Source: Acidocella sp. (GTDB lineage Bacteria; Pseudomonadota; Alphaproteobacteria; Acetobacterales; Acetobacteraceae). From it: DNA of 17,906 nt. Numbering within the stretch: the stretch's first letter is position 1; the number at the start of each line of letters is the position of its first letter. The translations under genes and the position numbers were made by a program. This document shows positions 7,477-14,167 of the stretch, piece by piece. The notes below the pieces were generated by a model. It did not search any database, had not been told where the DNA came from, and was given only the letters and a program-made list of their open reading frames with translations. The stretch is taken from assembly GCA_029077775.1 (NCBI GenBank), contig JAQNCU010000012.1, positions 1 through 17,906 on the forward strand, in the 5' to 3' direction.

Positions 7477-7872
7477 TCACACCACCAATCTTATCCCGGC
7501 CGACACCAGCCCCGGCCCGGGCGGTATTCCCAGAAACCCGCATAACCTTTGCCGCCAACCATCGAGCAAATCCTGCCGGTCACGCACTTCATTTGCATTA
7601 TGCGTCCAGGCGGCAGCCCCTTCGGTGTCCAAATTCTCGGTGGCTTGCGGCACCGCCGCCTCCAGCAGCGCCAACGTGCCGATATACTGTAACGTCACTG
7701 CCATCTCTGCAGGTGCGAGATTATCCATCCGGTATTCCAGCGTTCCATAGGCCTGAAAGAACCGCCAGGAGTTAAACCCCGCTGCCCCAGCCCCATAGGC
7801 GGGATATCCGCAAAACCGGCGGATATCCGTCTTCTGCGCATCCGTGAACCCCGCCACCCCCGCGCCGGACAC
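7477..7872 (-). CDS. Head-tail connector-like protein
   Basis: A 131-residue, mostly helical protein (FTDAQKTDIRRFCGYPAYG...). It has aromatic/helical WRFFQAYGTLEYRMDNL, a long helix region to AAVPQATENLD, and the ending LCGFLGIPPGPGL. An N-terminal TD..K.DIRRFCGYP start and a C-terminal WR..LC.FLG are typical of small adaptor proteins encoded between capsid and tail genes. It would dock under the portal. The start is GTG 7872, directly abutting the stop of the preceding gene (TAA then GTG). The next ATG is 48 codons downstream, which would remove the conserved-looking N-terminus. Confidence 0.55.
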   Translation of the reverse strand: MSGAGVAGFTDAQKTDIRRFCGYPAYGAGAAGFNSWRFFQAYGTLEYRMDNLAPAEMAVTLQYIGTLALLEAAVPQATENLDTEGAAAWTHNANEVRDRQDLLDGWRQRLCGFLGIPPGPGLVSAGIRLVV

Positions 7873-8181
7873 TTAGTACGTGTCCCCATCACCCAGTGTG
7901 AAATAAACCGTGCCAGACCCACTCGCCAGCACAACCGCGGCGTGGCTGACAAACGGTCCGCCACCCACCAAAATCCGCCCTCCTGCAGGCACCGGCGTAT
8001 CCGCCCCGGTCGCAGTCAACGCGGTTGCCCCGCCCAATCTGAAAAACGCCGTCGCGTTCGATGCATTATAAACCAGCACCGCCCCCCCGCCGCCCACAAG
8101 CCCGATTGTCGCCACACTGGTTGAGGCCGCGGCACTCGCCGTTCCCGCGGGCCTGAATGGTTGCGTTGCACCTGTAGACAT
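7873..8181 (-). CDS. Small Gly/Ala-rich capsid-associated protein, decoration candidate
   Basis: A 102-residue protein (MSTGATQPFRPAGTASAAAS...). After a flexible Ala/Ser/Thr N-terminus it alternates short strands (VLVYNASNATAFFRLGG, DTPVPAGGRILV, GTVYFTLGDGD), which suggests a small beta-sandwich. It lies directly after the major capsid gene, the usual place of head decoration proteins. It has one of the strongest ribosome sites in the window: AGGAGG at 8194-8189 overlaps the capsid gene stop codon TAG and lies 7 bases before the ATG. That implies high expression, which fits a structural protein made in many copies. The decoration role is inference. Confidence 0.55.
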   Translation of the reverse strand: MSTGATQPFRPAGTASAAASTSVATIGLVGGGGAVLVYNASNATAFFRLGGATALTATGADTPVPAGGRILVGGGPFVSHAAVVLASGSGTVYFTLGDGDTY

Positions 8182-8192
8182 CTATCAGCCTC

Positions 8193-9515
8193 CTAACCAA
8201 TATGCTCGATCATCACAGCCCGTTTAAAACTCGCATTGGTCGCGGTTGGCACAATGTCCGGTGTGGTCGTCGTATCAGAGGGCGCACAAAACCCCCCAAT
8301 CCAATACCAGCTCTGCGCGATGATCTGCTGCAGCCGGTCGATCGGCTCACGCGTCACCATCGCAACATTATCGATCACATTTACCAGGCTGTCCTTCGGC
8401 GCCACATCATCAGCCGCCATCCCGGCAAAATCACCTTCGATCAAGGCCCCCTGGCCACACACAATCGGCCGCCTTACATATAAATTCTGGATGCTGGGAT
8501 GCACCTGCACATAGGCCTCTGTGGTCGTGATAAACCGCAAGCCGAGAAAATCGCTCACCATCCCCTGGCGAAATACCGGGTTCGACGATGTCGCACCCTG
8601 AAACAGCTGCTTGAAATCGGCGTCGGCAAAAAGCTGCCGCGCGGATACCGGGTCAAGATAACAATTATATACGCCATCAACCAAAGGCACCGCATTGCGC
8701 CGCAACAGCGCCACGGCATCCAGCAGACTCCCCATGGTCAACGTATCCGTCGCCTGCAACGCCGCCGTCGTATTGCGGCTTGCCGGCCGGATGATCGAAC
8801 TCGCCGTCGCCGCCTGCACGGCACTTCCCAGCGCGCCATCCGCCCCGCTCACATTACCCGCGAACACCAGCTGCCCTGAAACCCCATTCGGCGCGGTCGA
8901 CACATTCACCGCATCCGCCAGTGCGCCAATCACTGAATACAAATCACCACCGACCGTCGCCGCCAGCGGATATGCCGATGATACCGCCTGCTGCACCCCA
9001 TTGATGAACACCGTCTGGAATCCTCGGATATCGTCAACCTGAATGTTGGTCCCAGGCGCCGCAAGGGCCAGCGTCACCCTTGTATTCCCGCCAAAATACG
9101 GCCCAAACAAAGCGTTGCGTGCCAATTCATCCAGGCTGCGCGCAGCCTGCTCGCCGTTGGTTGCGGCATTCTGCAAAAACTGGTTTGCGATGCCAACACG
9201 GCTCGTCACCATGTTCAAATCCTGGGTCGCCGCATAAAAATTTAGTGAAATGGTATATTGCTCAACGCCCCAATTGGTCGCGGTCAACCCGTTATCCAAA
9301 TTCGTATTGCTCGCAGCCGCAAGCGGCGTCGTAACACTGGGCTTCAACCCCGCCCGCGTCTTGGTCAACGTCTCGCCAATCCCCACCGCAAACTCCTCGC
9401 GGTCAGCGATCAACCGGTACCCGAGCCTTGATTTCAGCGCGGTCTCAAACTCCCGCTCCAAAAATCCCTGCTGGATGATCGGCTGCAAAGCAATCGGAAA
9501 ATTCTGTATGCTCAC
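8193..9515 (-). CDS. Major capsid protein
   Basis: A 440-residue protein fitting an HK97-fold major capsid protein. It has an N-terminal helical arm (residues 10-40), an E-loop-like stretch around 45-80 (GIGETLTKTRAGLKPS, then N..L..GLTATNWGVEQYTI), the spine region SLDELARNALF at 127-137, and a long beta/alpha P-domain to the C-terminus with LYVRRPIVCGQGALIEGDF and PIDRLQQIIAQSWYWIGGF. The pattern is closest to N4-gp56/P22-like coat groups, though I could not test this. The start is GTG 9515, supported by GGAGA at 9530-9525 with 9-base spacing. The gene follows the scaffold-like protein, the classical order portal-scaffold-capsid. Confidence 0.82.
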   Translation of the reverse strand: MSIQNFPIALQPIIQQGFLEREFETALKSRLGYRLIADREEFAVGIGETLTKTRAGLKPSVTTPLAAASNTNLDNGLTATNWGVEQYTISLNFYAATQDLNMVTSRVGIANQFLQNAATNGEQAARSLDELARNALFGPYFGGNTRVTLALAAPGTNIQVDDIRGFQTVFINGVQQAVSSAYPLAATVGGDLYSVIGALADAVNVSTAPNGVSGQLVFAGNVSGADGALGSAVQAATASSIIRPASRNTTAALQATDTLTMGSLLDAVALLRRNAVPLVDGVYNCYLDPVSARQLFADADFKQLFQGATSSNPVFRQGMVSDFLGLRFITTTEAYVQVHPSIQNLYVRRPIVCGQGALIEGDFAGMAADDVAPKDSLVNVIDNVAMVTREPIDRLQQIIAQSWYWIGGFCAPSDTTTTPDIVPTATNASFKRAVMIEHIG

Positions 9516-9566
9516 TGTTTGTTATCTCCAAAAATTCCACGTGTGTCAGATCTCAGGCACGCCTTA

Positions 9567-9956
9567 TCATCGCCGCCGGAGCAAAACGGCGCGCGCCGCC
9601 ATCCATTCATCATGCGTCAACTCATTTGCATGTCGTGTCCGCGCAGGCTCCGGGCGCGGCGGAGATGCCGCCGTCGATGACGATCCCCCACGACCAAACA
9701 ACCACGGCTTATCCACGCGCAATTGCTCAAGCACGGCACCGGCATCGGCAATCTCACCCGCCTCGGTCATCTTGATCGCATCCATGTCCAACAGCCTCAG
9801 ACCATCGAGATCAACCATCCCCCGGCGTATCGCCTCGGCTTTCAGCTCAGAGCGTATCAGCCGCTCGTCGCGCGCCACCCGCATCCGCCCAAGCTCCGCC
9901 TCGGCCGCCTCCGCCCGCTCCTGCCAATGCCCCGCACCATCATCCGCATCACTCAT
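9567..9956 (-). CDS. Capsid scaffolding-like protein
   Basis: A 129-residue acidic/Ala-rich protein. Residues 10-45 form a likely coiled coil (WQERAEAAEAELGRMRVARDER). Residues 48-88 match the helical middle of phage scaffolding proteins, ending in the typical VDKPWLFGRG at 81-90. A Ser/Pro-rich linker (91-108) leads to a basic C-terminal helix (LTHDEWMAARAVLLRRR), which in scaffolds binds the coat. The ATG overlaps the portal stop as TGATG, and the capsid gene begins 51 bases downstream. It would guide procapsid assembly and then leave the shell. Confidence 0.7.
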   Translation of the reverse strand: MSDADDGAGHWQERAEAAEAELGRMRVARDERLIRSELKAEAIRRGMVDLDGLRLLDMDAIKMTEAGEIADAGAVLEQLRVDKPWLFGRGGSSSTAASPPRPEPARTRHANELTHDEWMAARAVLLRRR

Positions 9957-11347
9957 CAGTCATCCCCGTCGATCTGTTCGATTTCTCTTTCCACATCGAA
10001 AATATCATTCGCCTCCGCGAGTATTTTCACAGCCGATCGCTGTGATATCTGCCCTGCTTGGCTCAACACGGCCACAGCCTGCGCCTCTTTCAGCCTGTCA
10101 TCCGGCGATAATGGATACCACCGCGGCCAACGCAGTTTTAATCGTGCATTTGCGTCGAGCGGACCAATCTCACATCCCAAAACCCGCAGGGGAAATATGG
10201 TTGATGCCGCAACAATCATCCTCATCAACCGCAACACGCCGCGCTCGCCATACGAGATCCGCAAATTATCCGCGAGCCAGATCATCCCCTGGTTCATCAT
10301 CTCCATCGCCCGGCCAGATTGCGCCACCGCCAGCTTCTCCGGGCTGGCGCGGTTGCCATGCACGCTCTCCAACGCGAACTCCCGCAACACCCGCACATAC
10401 GAGATCACCGCATCACACGCGGTCCCGCCAATCTCCAAAAGTCTCGCATCACCTTTTTCAGATACCACCAGCGCGTTCCCCGCGCCCTTGATAATCTCGG
10501 AATCACTGGTTGCGGGTTCCTTGATTAGCAATGTCGGATCGGAGCTATATTTCAGACCCCGTCCCGCTTGGCTCAGCTGGTAGTCGATCTCGATATTCGT
10601 CTCTATCGCGCGTCGGAACGTACACGCGCCATCGATACCATCACCACCGGGCAGATTACGGATCCAGACCATGGGCACAAAGCCCAGCCCATGTATAATT
10701 GTCCGATCCTCATCGACCATTGGCAGGCCGGGCATTTGGCCCACTTCCCATGGCAAATACCATGTCTCAGCAAGTTTATCCCAAACGCGCTGAAACCAGT
10801 ACACCGCCCCGGGGTCAGATACCTTATAGCCCTGGGCGACCAAATCTCGTCCTGATACCTTAAACTTTTCAGTCACCCGATATAATTCGTCCGGCGCGTC
10901 ATTGGACCATTCCGGCGTCAGATGAATCGTGTCCAGCGCGGTCACAAACACCCGGCCACTCAAAATCCGCATCAGCAATACAACCGACCCGACAGAGCCA
11001 CGGATCGCGGCATCGATCATCACCTCGTTCAGCCCGGTCTCCGTCACCACATCCGCAAGGACACGCACGAGCGTCGGATCCTGCGCATCAAGTGAGGGGA
11101 AATGACCCGCACTGAACAACAATGAAACTGAATCTTCAACGACAGTCCTACATAACCCGTACCGTATCGAAGGCTTGCGCAACCTCAGCGGAATATATTC
11201 GCCCGCCCCATTGCGTTCCTGATGAAACTGATAAGGCAATCCATCATAGATCGATCCATCCAGCACCCGATTCAAAATCGCCAGCCGCGCCACGCGGGCG
11301 GGCATATCGGGGTCGCCAGGCAATCCGTCGCAAATCGTCTCAAACAT
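9956..11347 (-). CDS. Portal protein
   Basis: A 463-residue portal protein placed between the large terminase and the scaffold/capsid genes. Features fit the SPP1 gp6-like portal group: an N-terminal part with RTVVEDSVSLLFSAG, a mid part with RRAIETNIEIDYQLSQAG, and a later helical stem/crown region with SGRAMEMMNQGMIWLADNLRISYG and LSPDDRLKEAQAVAVLSQAG. The last segment has the (S)A...LAEA acidic helix ending. It forms the dodecameric DNA channel at one capsid vertex and docks the terminase. The ATG at 11347 has GAGGG just upstream and starts 45 bases after the terminase stop. Confidence 0.85.
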   Translation of the reverse strand: MFETICDGLPGDPDMPARVARLAILNRVLDGSIYDGLPYQFHQERNGAGEYIPLRLRKPSIRYGLCRTVVEDSVSLLFSAGHFPSLDAQDPTLVRVLADVVTETGLNEVMIDAAIRGSVGSVVLLMRILSGRVFVTALDTIHLTPEWSNDAPDELYRVTEKFKVSGRDLVAQGYKVSDPGAVYWFQRVWDKLAETWYLPWEVGQMPGLPMVDEDRTIIHGLGFVPMVWIRNLPGGDGIDGACTFRRAIETNIEIDYQLSQAGRGLKYSSDPTLLIKEPATSDSEIIKGAGNALVVSEKGDARLLEIGGTACDAVISYVRVLREFALESVHGNRASPEKLAVAQSGRAMEMMNQGMIWLADNLRISYGERGVLRLMRMIVAASTIFPLRVLGCEIGPLDANARLKLRWPRWYPLSPDDRLKEAQAVAVLSQAGQISQRSAVKILAEANDIFDVEREIEQIDGDD

Positions 11348-11392
11348 TCGCCCTCACATCATTTGTCGTAAACTCGCGTCCACTATGAAGTT

Positions 11393-12754
11393 TCACCGTG
11401 CGAGAAGTGGCACATTCACCCGTCGCGCGGGATTGCTGGAACTCGTCAACAGCGTATTCACTGCGCGTGACAGCGCATCCACCTGGTCATCCTTCGATCC
11501 ATGTGGAAACAACGCCAATTCATCGAGAAATTCCTGGTTCCAGGCCGCCTCAACCAGTTTCACCATCCCAGCATCAATTTGGGTCGCCACAGGCAGCGCG
11601 CGAACCGTCTTCGCACCCTGCTCGGGTGACGACATAATCTGATATTCCGCCAGCCCACGGCTCAACATCGCAATCTGCGCCAATCCCACCTGCCCCGGGT
11701 CACGCGGCAGCGCAATCACCGTCCGCACGCCATCGGCTCTCGCCGCCGCCTGAATCCGCGCCTCAACCTCTCCTGGCGCGGCGCGAAAGCGTATCACATC
11801 ACAAATGATAATCTCCCCAGACGCCGTCAGCCCAATTTTCACCCCCACAGTGTAATCCGGGTTCCGCCCCGCCACCGGGGCACTCGCCGCCAAATCCCAC
11901 CCCCGCAATTCGCGCAACAAATCCGGCGCGACCTTCACGATATTCAGGCTGGACACATGCAACATCCCGTCACCCGGCGGAATTGGTGCCTGCTGGTACA
12001 TCGACGCGAATGTCCGTTCACCAATCTGCGTGCGCAACCGTTCAATCGCCGCCAAATCCTGCCATTCCGGCCACAACGCTTCGCCTTGCCGTCGCCCGAG
12101 ACTGTCATTGGCCTCCGCCAGAGCCGGCAGTCTCAGGCACGTCCACGGCTCGCCACCCCGCATCAACCGTCCCGCAAGGTCATCCTGATGCCACCTCGTC
12201 ATAATCAGCACGATCCGGCCGCCCGGCTTCAGCCGCGCCGACAATTCCGCACGGTACCATTCAAACAACGCAGCACGCGCCACCTCGCTTTCCGCCTCCG
12301 CGCAGGATTTGACCGGATCATCGATAATGATCAGATCAGCGCGTCGGCCCGTAATCGGCCCCCGCACGCCACTTGCGAAATACTCACCACCGCCTTTCGT
12401 ATAAAACGCGGTATTCCCCTTACTCACGGGCGCAAAGTCGATTCCGAGATACCCCCCATGCTCCACAATCGCCGTCCGCACCGCCCGGCCAAAATGCCGC
12501 GCGAGAGACGCCGTATGCGCTGACGCAATCACCTGAGCACGGCTATGGCGACTGAGAAAATACGCCGGAAACAGCACCGAGCCATAGGTTGACTTGGCCG
12601 ATCCCGGTGGCATCTGCACCATCAGCCGGTCACATGTACCGTTCGCCACCTCCTGCAATCTCTGGATCAGCACTTCATGGTGCCGCGCCGGTGCCTGCCC
12701 GATGGCCGCCATCGCATAGCGGGCAAACGTCAAAAAATCCGGCTCGTCACTCAT
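11393..12754 (-). CDS. terL: Terminase large subunit
   Basis: A 453-residue packaging motor. The ATPase domain has a Walker A at 48-56 (MPPGSAKST), a Walker B at 141-146 (LIIIDD) and a coupling motif at 184-191 (IMTRWHQD). The C-terminal RNase H-like nuclease domain begins at RGWDLAAS with D287. Further acidic residues are in PRDPGQVG (D352) and the terminal GSKDDQVDALSRA (D422, D423), which fits the metal-binding triad of TerL nucleases. Length is normal for this family. The Walker A lacks the common R/T after the first G, but this GSAKS form is well known in terminases of this group. It starts 110 bases after the small HTH protein and lies 45 bases before the portal. Confidence 0.92.
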   Translation of the reverse strand: MSDEPDFLTFARYAMAAIGQAPARHHEVLIQRLQEVANGTCDRLMVQMPPGSAKSTYGSVLFPAYFLSRHSRAQVIASAHTASLARHFGRAVRTAIVEHGGYLGIDFAPVSKGNTAFYTKGGGEYFASGVRGPITGRRADLIIIDDPVKSCAEAESEVARAALFEWYRAELSARLKPGGRIVLIMTRWHQDDLAGRLMRGGEPWTCLRLPALAEANDSLGRRQGEALWPEWQDLAAIERLRTQIGERTFASMYQQAPIPPGDGMLHVSSLNIVKVAPDLLRELRGWDLAASAPVAGRNPDYTVGVKIGLTASGEIIICDVIRFRAAPGEVEARIQAAARADGVRTVIALPRDPGQVGLAQIAMLSRGLAEYQIMSSPEQGAKTVRALPVATQIDAGMVKLVEAAWNQEFLDELALFPHGSKDDQVDALSRAVNTLLTSSSNPARRVNVPLLAR

Positions 12755-12864
12755 TGCTGGCTATGTGTCATTCTCTGTCGGGCAAAATCACCAGCGTGGG
12801 AAAATCTATAGGCCAAAGTGGGGTATGTGGGCAACAACAAAATAACATTGTGTTAGATATATTT
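12755..12864 (-). promoter_or_regulatory. Intergenic region before terminase with possible operator and promoter
   Basis: This 110-base gap is the largest in the packaging block. It has the small palindrome TAACA-TTG-TGTTA at 12843-12855. TGTTAGA at 12851-12857 repeats the half-site found in the inverted repeat at 13652-13692. On the minus strand a weak promoter-like pair TTGCCC ... TATAGA (18-base spacing) follows. The palindrome is clear in the sequence; the operator and promoter roles are inference. Confidence 0.35.
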
Positions 12865-13341
12865 TCATCCAAATTCACGGAGCAAGTCCAACAACAGTCT
12901 AATCCCCTGCTCGTGCCAGCGTTGCACCGTCTTATGATCAGTCCCCACAAGCTTCGCCAGACGCCGCCAACTGTATATATGGCGTCCCGTCAGTGGATGC
13001 ACCAAAGCGCGCGCGCCGATCACGCGACGCAACAAATATTTCTCAGCAGGCATTAACGCCAGCCAGCCGAAAACTAAATCCATATCGCGTATCTGCGCGG
13101 CGCTTGGCCTCGCAACCCGAACGGGCCCTGCCGACTCAGCCAACTCCGCCTCGCTATGGACCACATCAAACCGCATCTGCCGCAGCCTGGGGGAATGTCC
13201 CTGCCCCGGCATGGCCATCATCGTCGCCCCGGCCCGCTCCAAGCGCGTTACCAGCGTCGTCGCATCCATTACCGCCATATCCGGTGCGGGCGGCGCCACC
13301 CGCATCGCACCAAAACGCCGCACCGTCCCGGTTTCTTTCAT
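12865..13341 (-). CDS. HTH protein, DUF6362-like; candidate small terminase subunit
   Basis: A 158-residue protein lying directly before the large terminase, where the small (DNA-recognition) subunit is expected. Its C-terminal part has a clear helix-turn-helix, YSWRRLAKLVGTDHKTVQRWHEQGI (residues 123-147), preceded by WLALMPAEKYLLRRVIGARA. This resembles the DUF6362-type phage protein layout as I recall it; I could not search. The N-terminal 80 residues are Ala/Pro/Arg-rich and probably loose. The start is ATG 13341, overlapping the preceding stop as TGATG. A TTG one codon upstream is possible but less likely. A transcriptional role (RinA/late activator-like) is the main alternative. Confidence 0.55.
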   Translation of the reverse strand: MKETGTVRRFGAMRVAPPAPDMAVMDATTLVTRLERAGATMMAMPGQGHSPRLRQMRFDVVHSEAELAESAGPVRVARPSAAQIRDMDLVFGWLALMPAEKYLLRRVIGARALVHPLTGRHIYSWRRLAKLVGTDHKTVQRWHEQGIRLLLDLLREFG

Positions 13342-13625
13342 CAAAACCGGTCCCCCGCCGGATAGGGCTCATCGCTCAACAGCCCCCAGGTTAGCCTGTG
13401 TCCCGCGCGCAGCGGCCCACGATTCGGGTCAGTCAGCCCATCATCGGCCTCATGCGGCATAACAACCCTGGGCGGTGCCACGGCGCGCAGCCGCCGCCCC
13501 CGTTCGATGACGGTATTGCGTGAAAGTGCCAACACGCGGCCAATTTCCGCCCAGGTCTCACCCGCCGCCCTCATTCTACAGATCGTCTCGTCCGCCGCCT
13601 TCGTCCAACTCAGCGCATTCGGCAT
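13341..13625 (-). CDS. GcrA-like small HTH protein, first gene of the structural operon
   Basis: A 94-residue protein with N-terminal WT...ICRMRAAGETWAEIGRVLALSRNTVIERGRRLRAV (residues 7-48). It resembles the N-terminal DNA-binding part of GcrA-type regulators (W-T start, A/EIG, SRNTVIERGRRL). The rest (DPNRGPLRAGHRLTWGLLSDE) is a short Pro/Gly/Trp-containing tail without a clear domain. GcrA proteins act with sigma70 at methylated GANTC sites in alphaproteobacteria; whether this phage copy does so is unknown. The ATG 13625 has a good ribosome site, GAGAGGA at 13638-13632, with 6-base spacing. It is the first gene after the promoter at 13680-13652. Confidence 0.65.
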   Translation of the reverse strand: MPNALSWTKAADETICRMRAAGETWAEIGRVLALSRNTVIERGRRLRAVAPPRVVMPHEADDGLTDPNRGPLRAGHRLTWGLLSDEPYPAGDRF

Positions 13626-13651
13626 GTAACATCCTCTCGATTTCCTCCATG

Positions 13652-13680
13652 ATGTTAGAATTAATAACTCATAATGTCAA
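13652..13680 (-). promoter_or_regulatory. Sigma70-type promoter of the leftward structural operon
   Basis: On the minus strand, TTGACA (13680-13675) and TAACAT (13657-13652) are separated by exactly 17 bases. The -35 is a perfect consensus match and the -10 matches four of six. Transcription would begin near 13646, about 20 bases before the ATG of the GcrA-like gene. The -10 lies inside the left arm of the inverted repeat, and the right arm abuts the -35, so binding there would block it. Confidence 0.65.
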
Positions 13681-13692
13681 TAATTCTAACAT
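13652..13692. promoter_or_regulatory. Inverted-repeat operator between the regulator and the structural operon
   Basis: ATGTTAGAATTA (13652-13663) and TAATTCTAACAT (13681-13692) are a perfect 12-bp inverted repeat with a 17-base spacer (centres 29 bases apart, nearly three helical turns). It covers the leftward promoter and lies upstream of the divergent XRE regulator. A third half-like element, TGTTAG, is at 13712-13717. The arrangement is that of a phage repressor operator. Binding by the neighbouring regulator is inferred. Confidence 0.6.
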
Positions 13693-13725
13693 AGCGTTTG
13701 ATATGTTGGTGTGTTAGCAGTCCTC

Positions 13726-14058
13726 ATGGCTGCAAAAAAACAACCCCCAACTGAAACTGTCGGCGCACGCATCCGGGCGCTGCGCCTCGCCGCAAACCTC
13801 ACGCAGGATGAATTTGCCGCACAGCTGAATGTGTCCCGCTCCGCAATCGCCCAGTGGGAAACTGATCGCGCCGGCCAAGTCCGTGACAATATGGAACGAA
13901 TCGCTAAAGTATTGAACACATCTCTCGGCTACCTCGTCTCGGGGGAAACGGGGTCGCTGGTTGGGGATGAACTGGCGCTCATGCGCCTCTATCGCGCCTG
14001 CTCTACCGAGGATAGGCGCATACTCGTGCTAACAGCACGCCGCCTGGCCCGCAGCTAG
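13726..14058 (+). CDS. XRE (Cro/CI-type) HTH regulator, likely repressor
   Basis: A 110-residue, divergent regulator and the only plus-strand gene of the window. Residues 11-70 form a typical XRE HTH domain: VGARIRALRLAANLTQDEFAAQLNVSRSAIAQWE, with the recognition helix around SRSAIAQWE, then RIAKVLNTSLGYLVSGE. The remaining about 35 residues have a short Leu-rich helical end. There is no Ser/Lys peptidase domain, so it is not a LexA/CI-type autocleaving repressor. I choose ATG 13726 over GTG 13711. Neither has a ribosome site, so a leaderless mRNA is possible. It probably binds the inverted repeat upstream and governs the leftward cassette. Confidence 0.8.
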   Translation: MAAKKQPPTETVGARIRALRLAANLTQDEFAAQLNVSRSAIAQWETDRAGQVRDNMERIAKVLNTSLGYLVSGETGSLVGDELALMRLYRACSTEDRRILVLTARRLARS

Positions 14059-14167
14059 AGCAATATCCGATCAGGTTGACTTAACGGGACGATCTGAGGG
14101 GATAAAATCGCTTGCTAAAACAAGGCTAGAGCGCCTCTTTTTAAGTAAAAACAATGGGTTGCGCAGA
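14059..14167. other. Convergent intergenic region, repeat-like
   Basis: This 109-base stretch separates the stop of the plus-strand regulator from the stop of the leftward glycosyltransferase. It begins TAGAGCAATATCCGATCAGG, and a second TAGAGCG lies at 14127-14133, flanking an ATCGCTTGCTAAAACAAGG core with a short imperfect hairpin. That look (TAGAGC ends, CGATCAGG, GCTTGCTAAAACAAG) resembles dispersed intergenic repeats of alphaproteobacteria as I recall them. No gene is seen. It could also hold the attachment site or junction of the element, but only one copy is in view. Confidence 0.35.
14128..14142 (+). terminator. Weak intrinsic terminator candidate after the regulator
   Basis: AGAG-CGC-CTCT is followed at once by five T residues (14138-14142), a short four-pair stem with a three-base loop and T-run. 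TTTTTA AG TAAAAA (14138-14151) is also palindromic and could serve the opposite strand. The stem is weak, so this is tentative. Confidence 0.3.

Noticed and set aside
7067..7775. Overlapping plus-strand open frames of 177-227 codons
   Set aside because: Antisense to the connector and neck genes, Pro/Ser/Arg-rich, no motif or ribosome site.
9250..10491. 413-codon plus-strand open frame
   Set aside because: It lies antisense to the capsid start, scaffold and portal genes and is Ser/Arg/Pro-rich, the composition of a shadow frame; those minus-strand genes are well supported.
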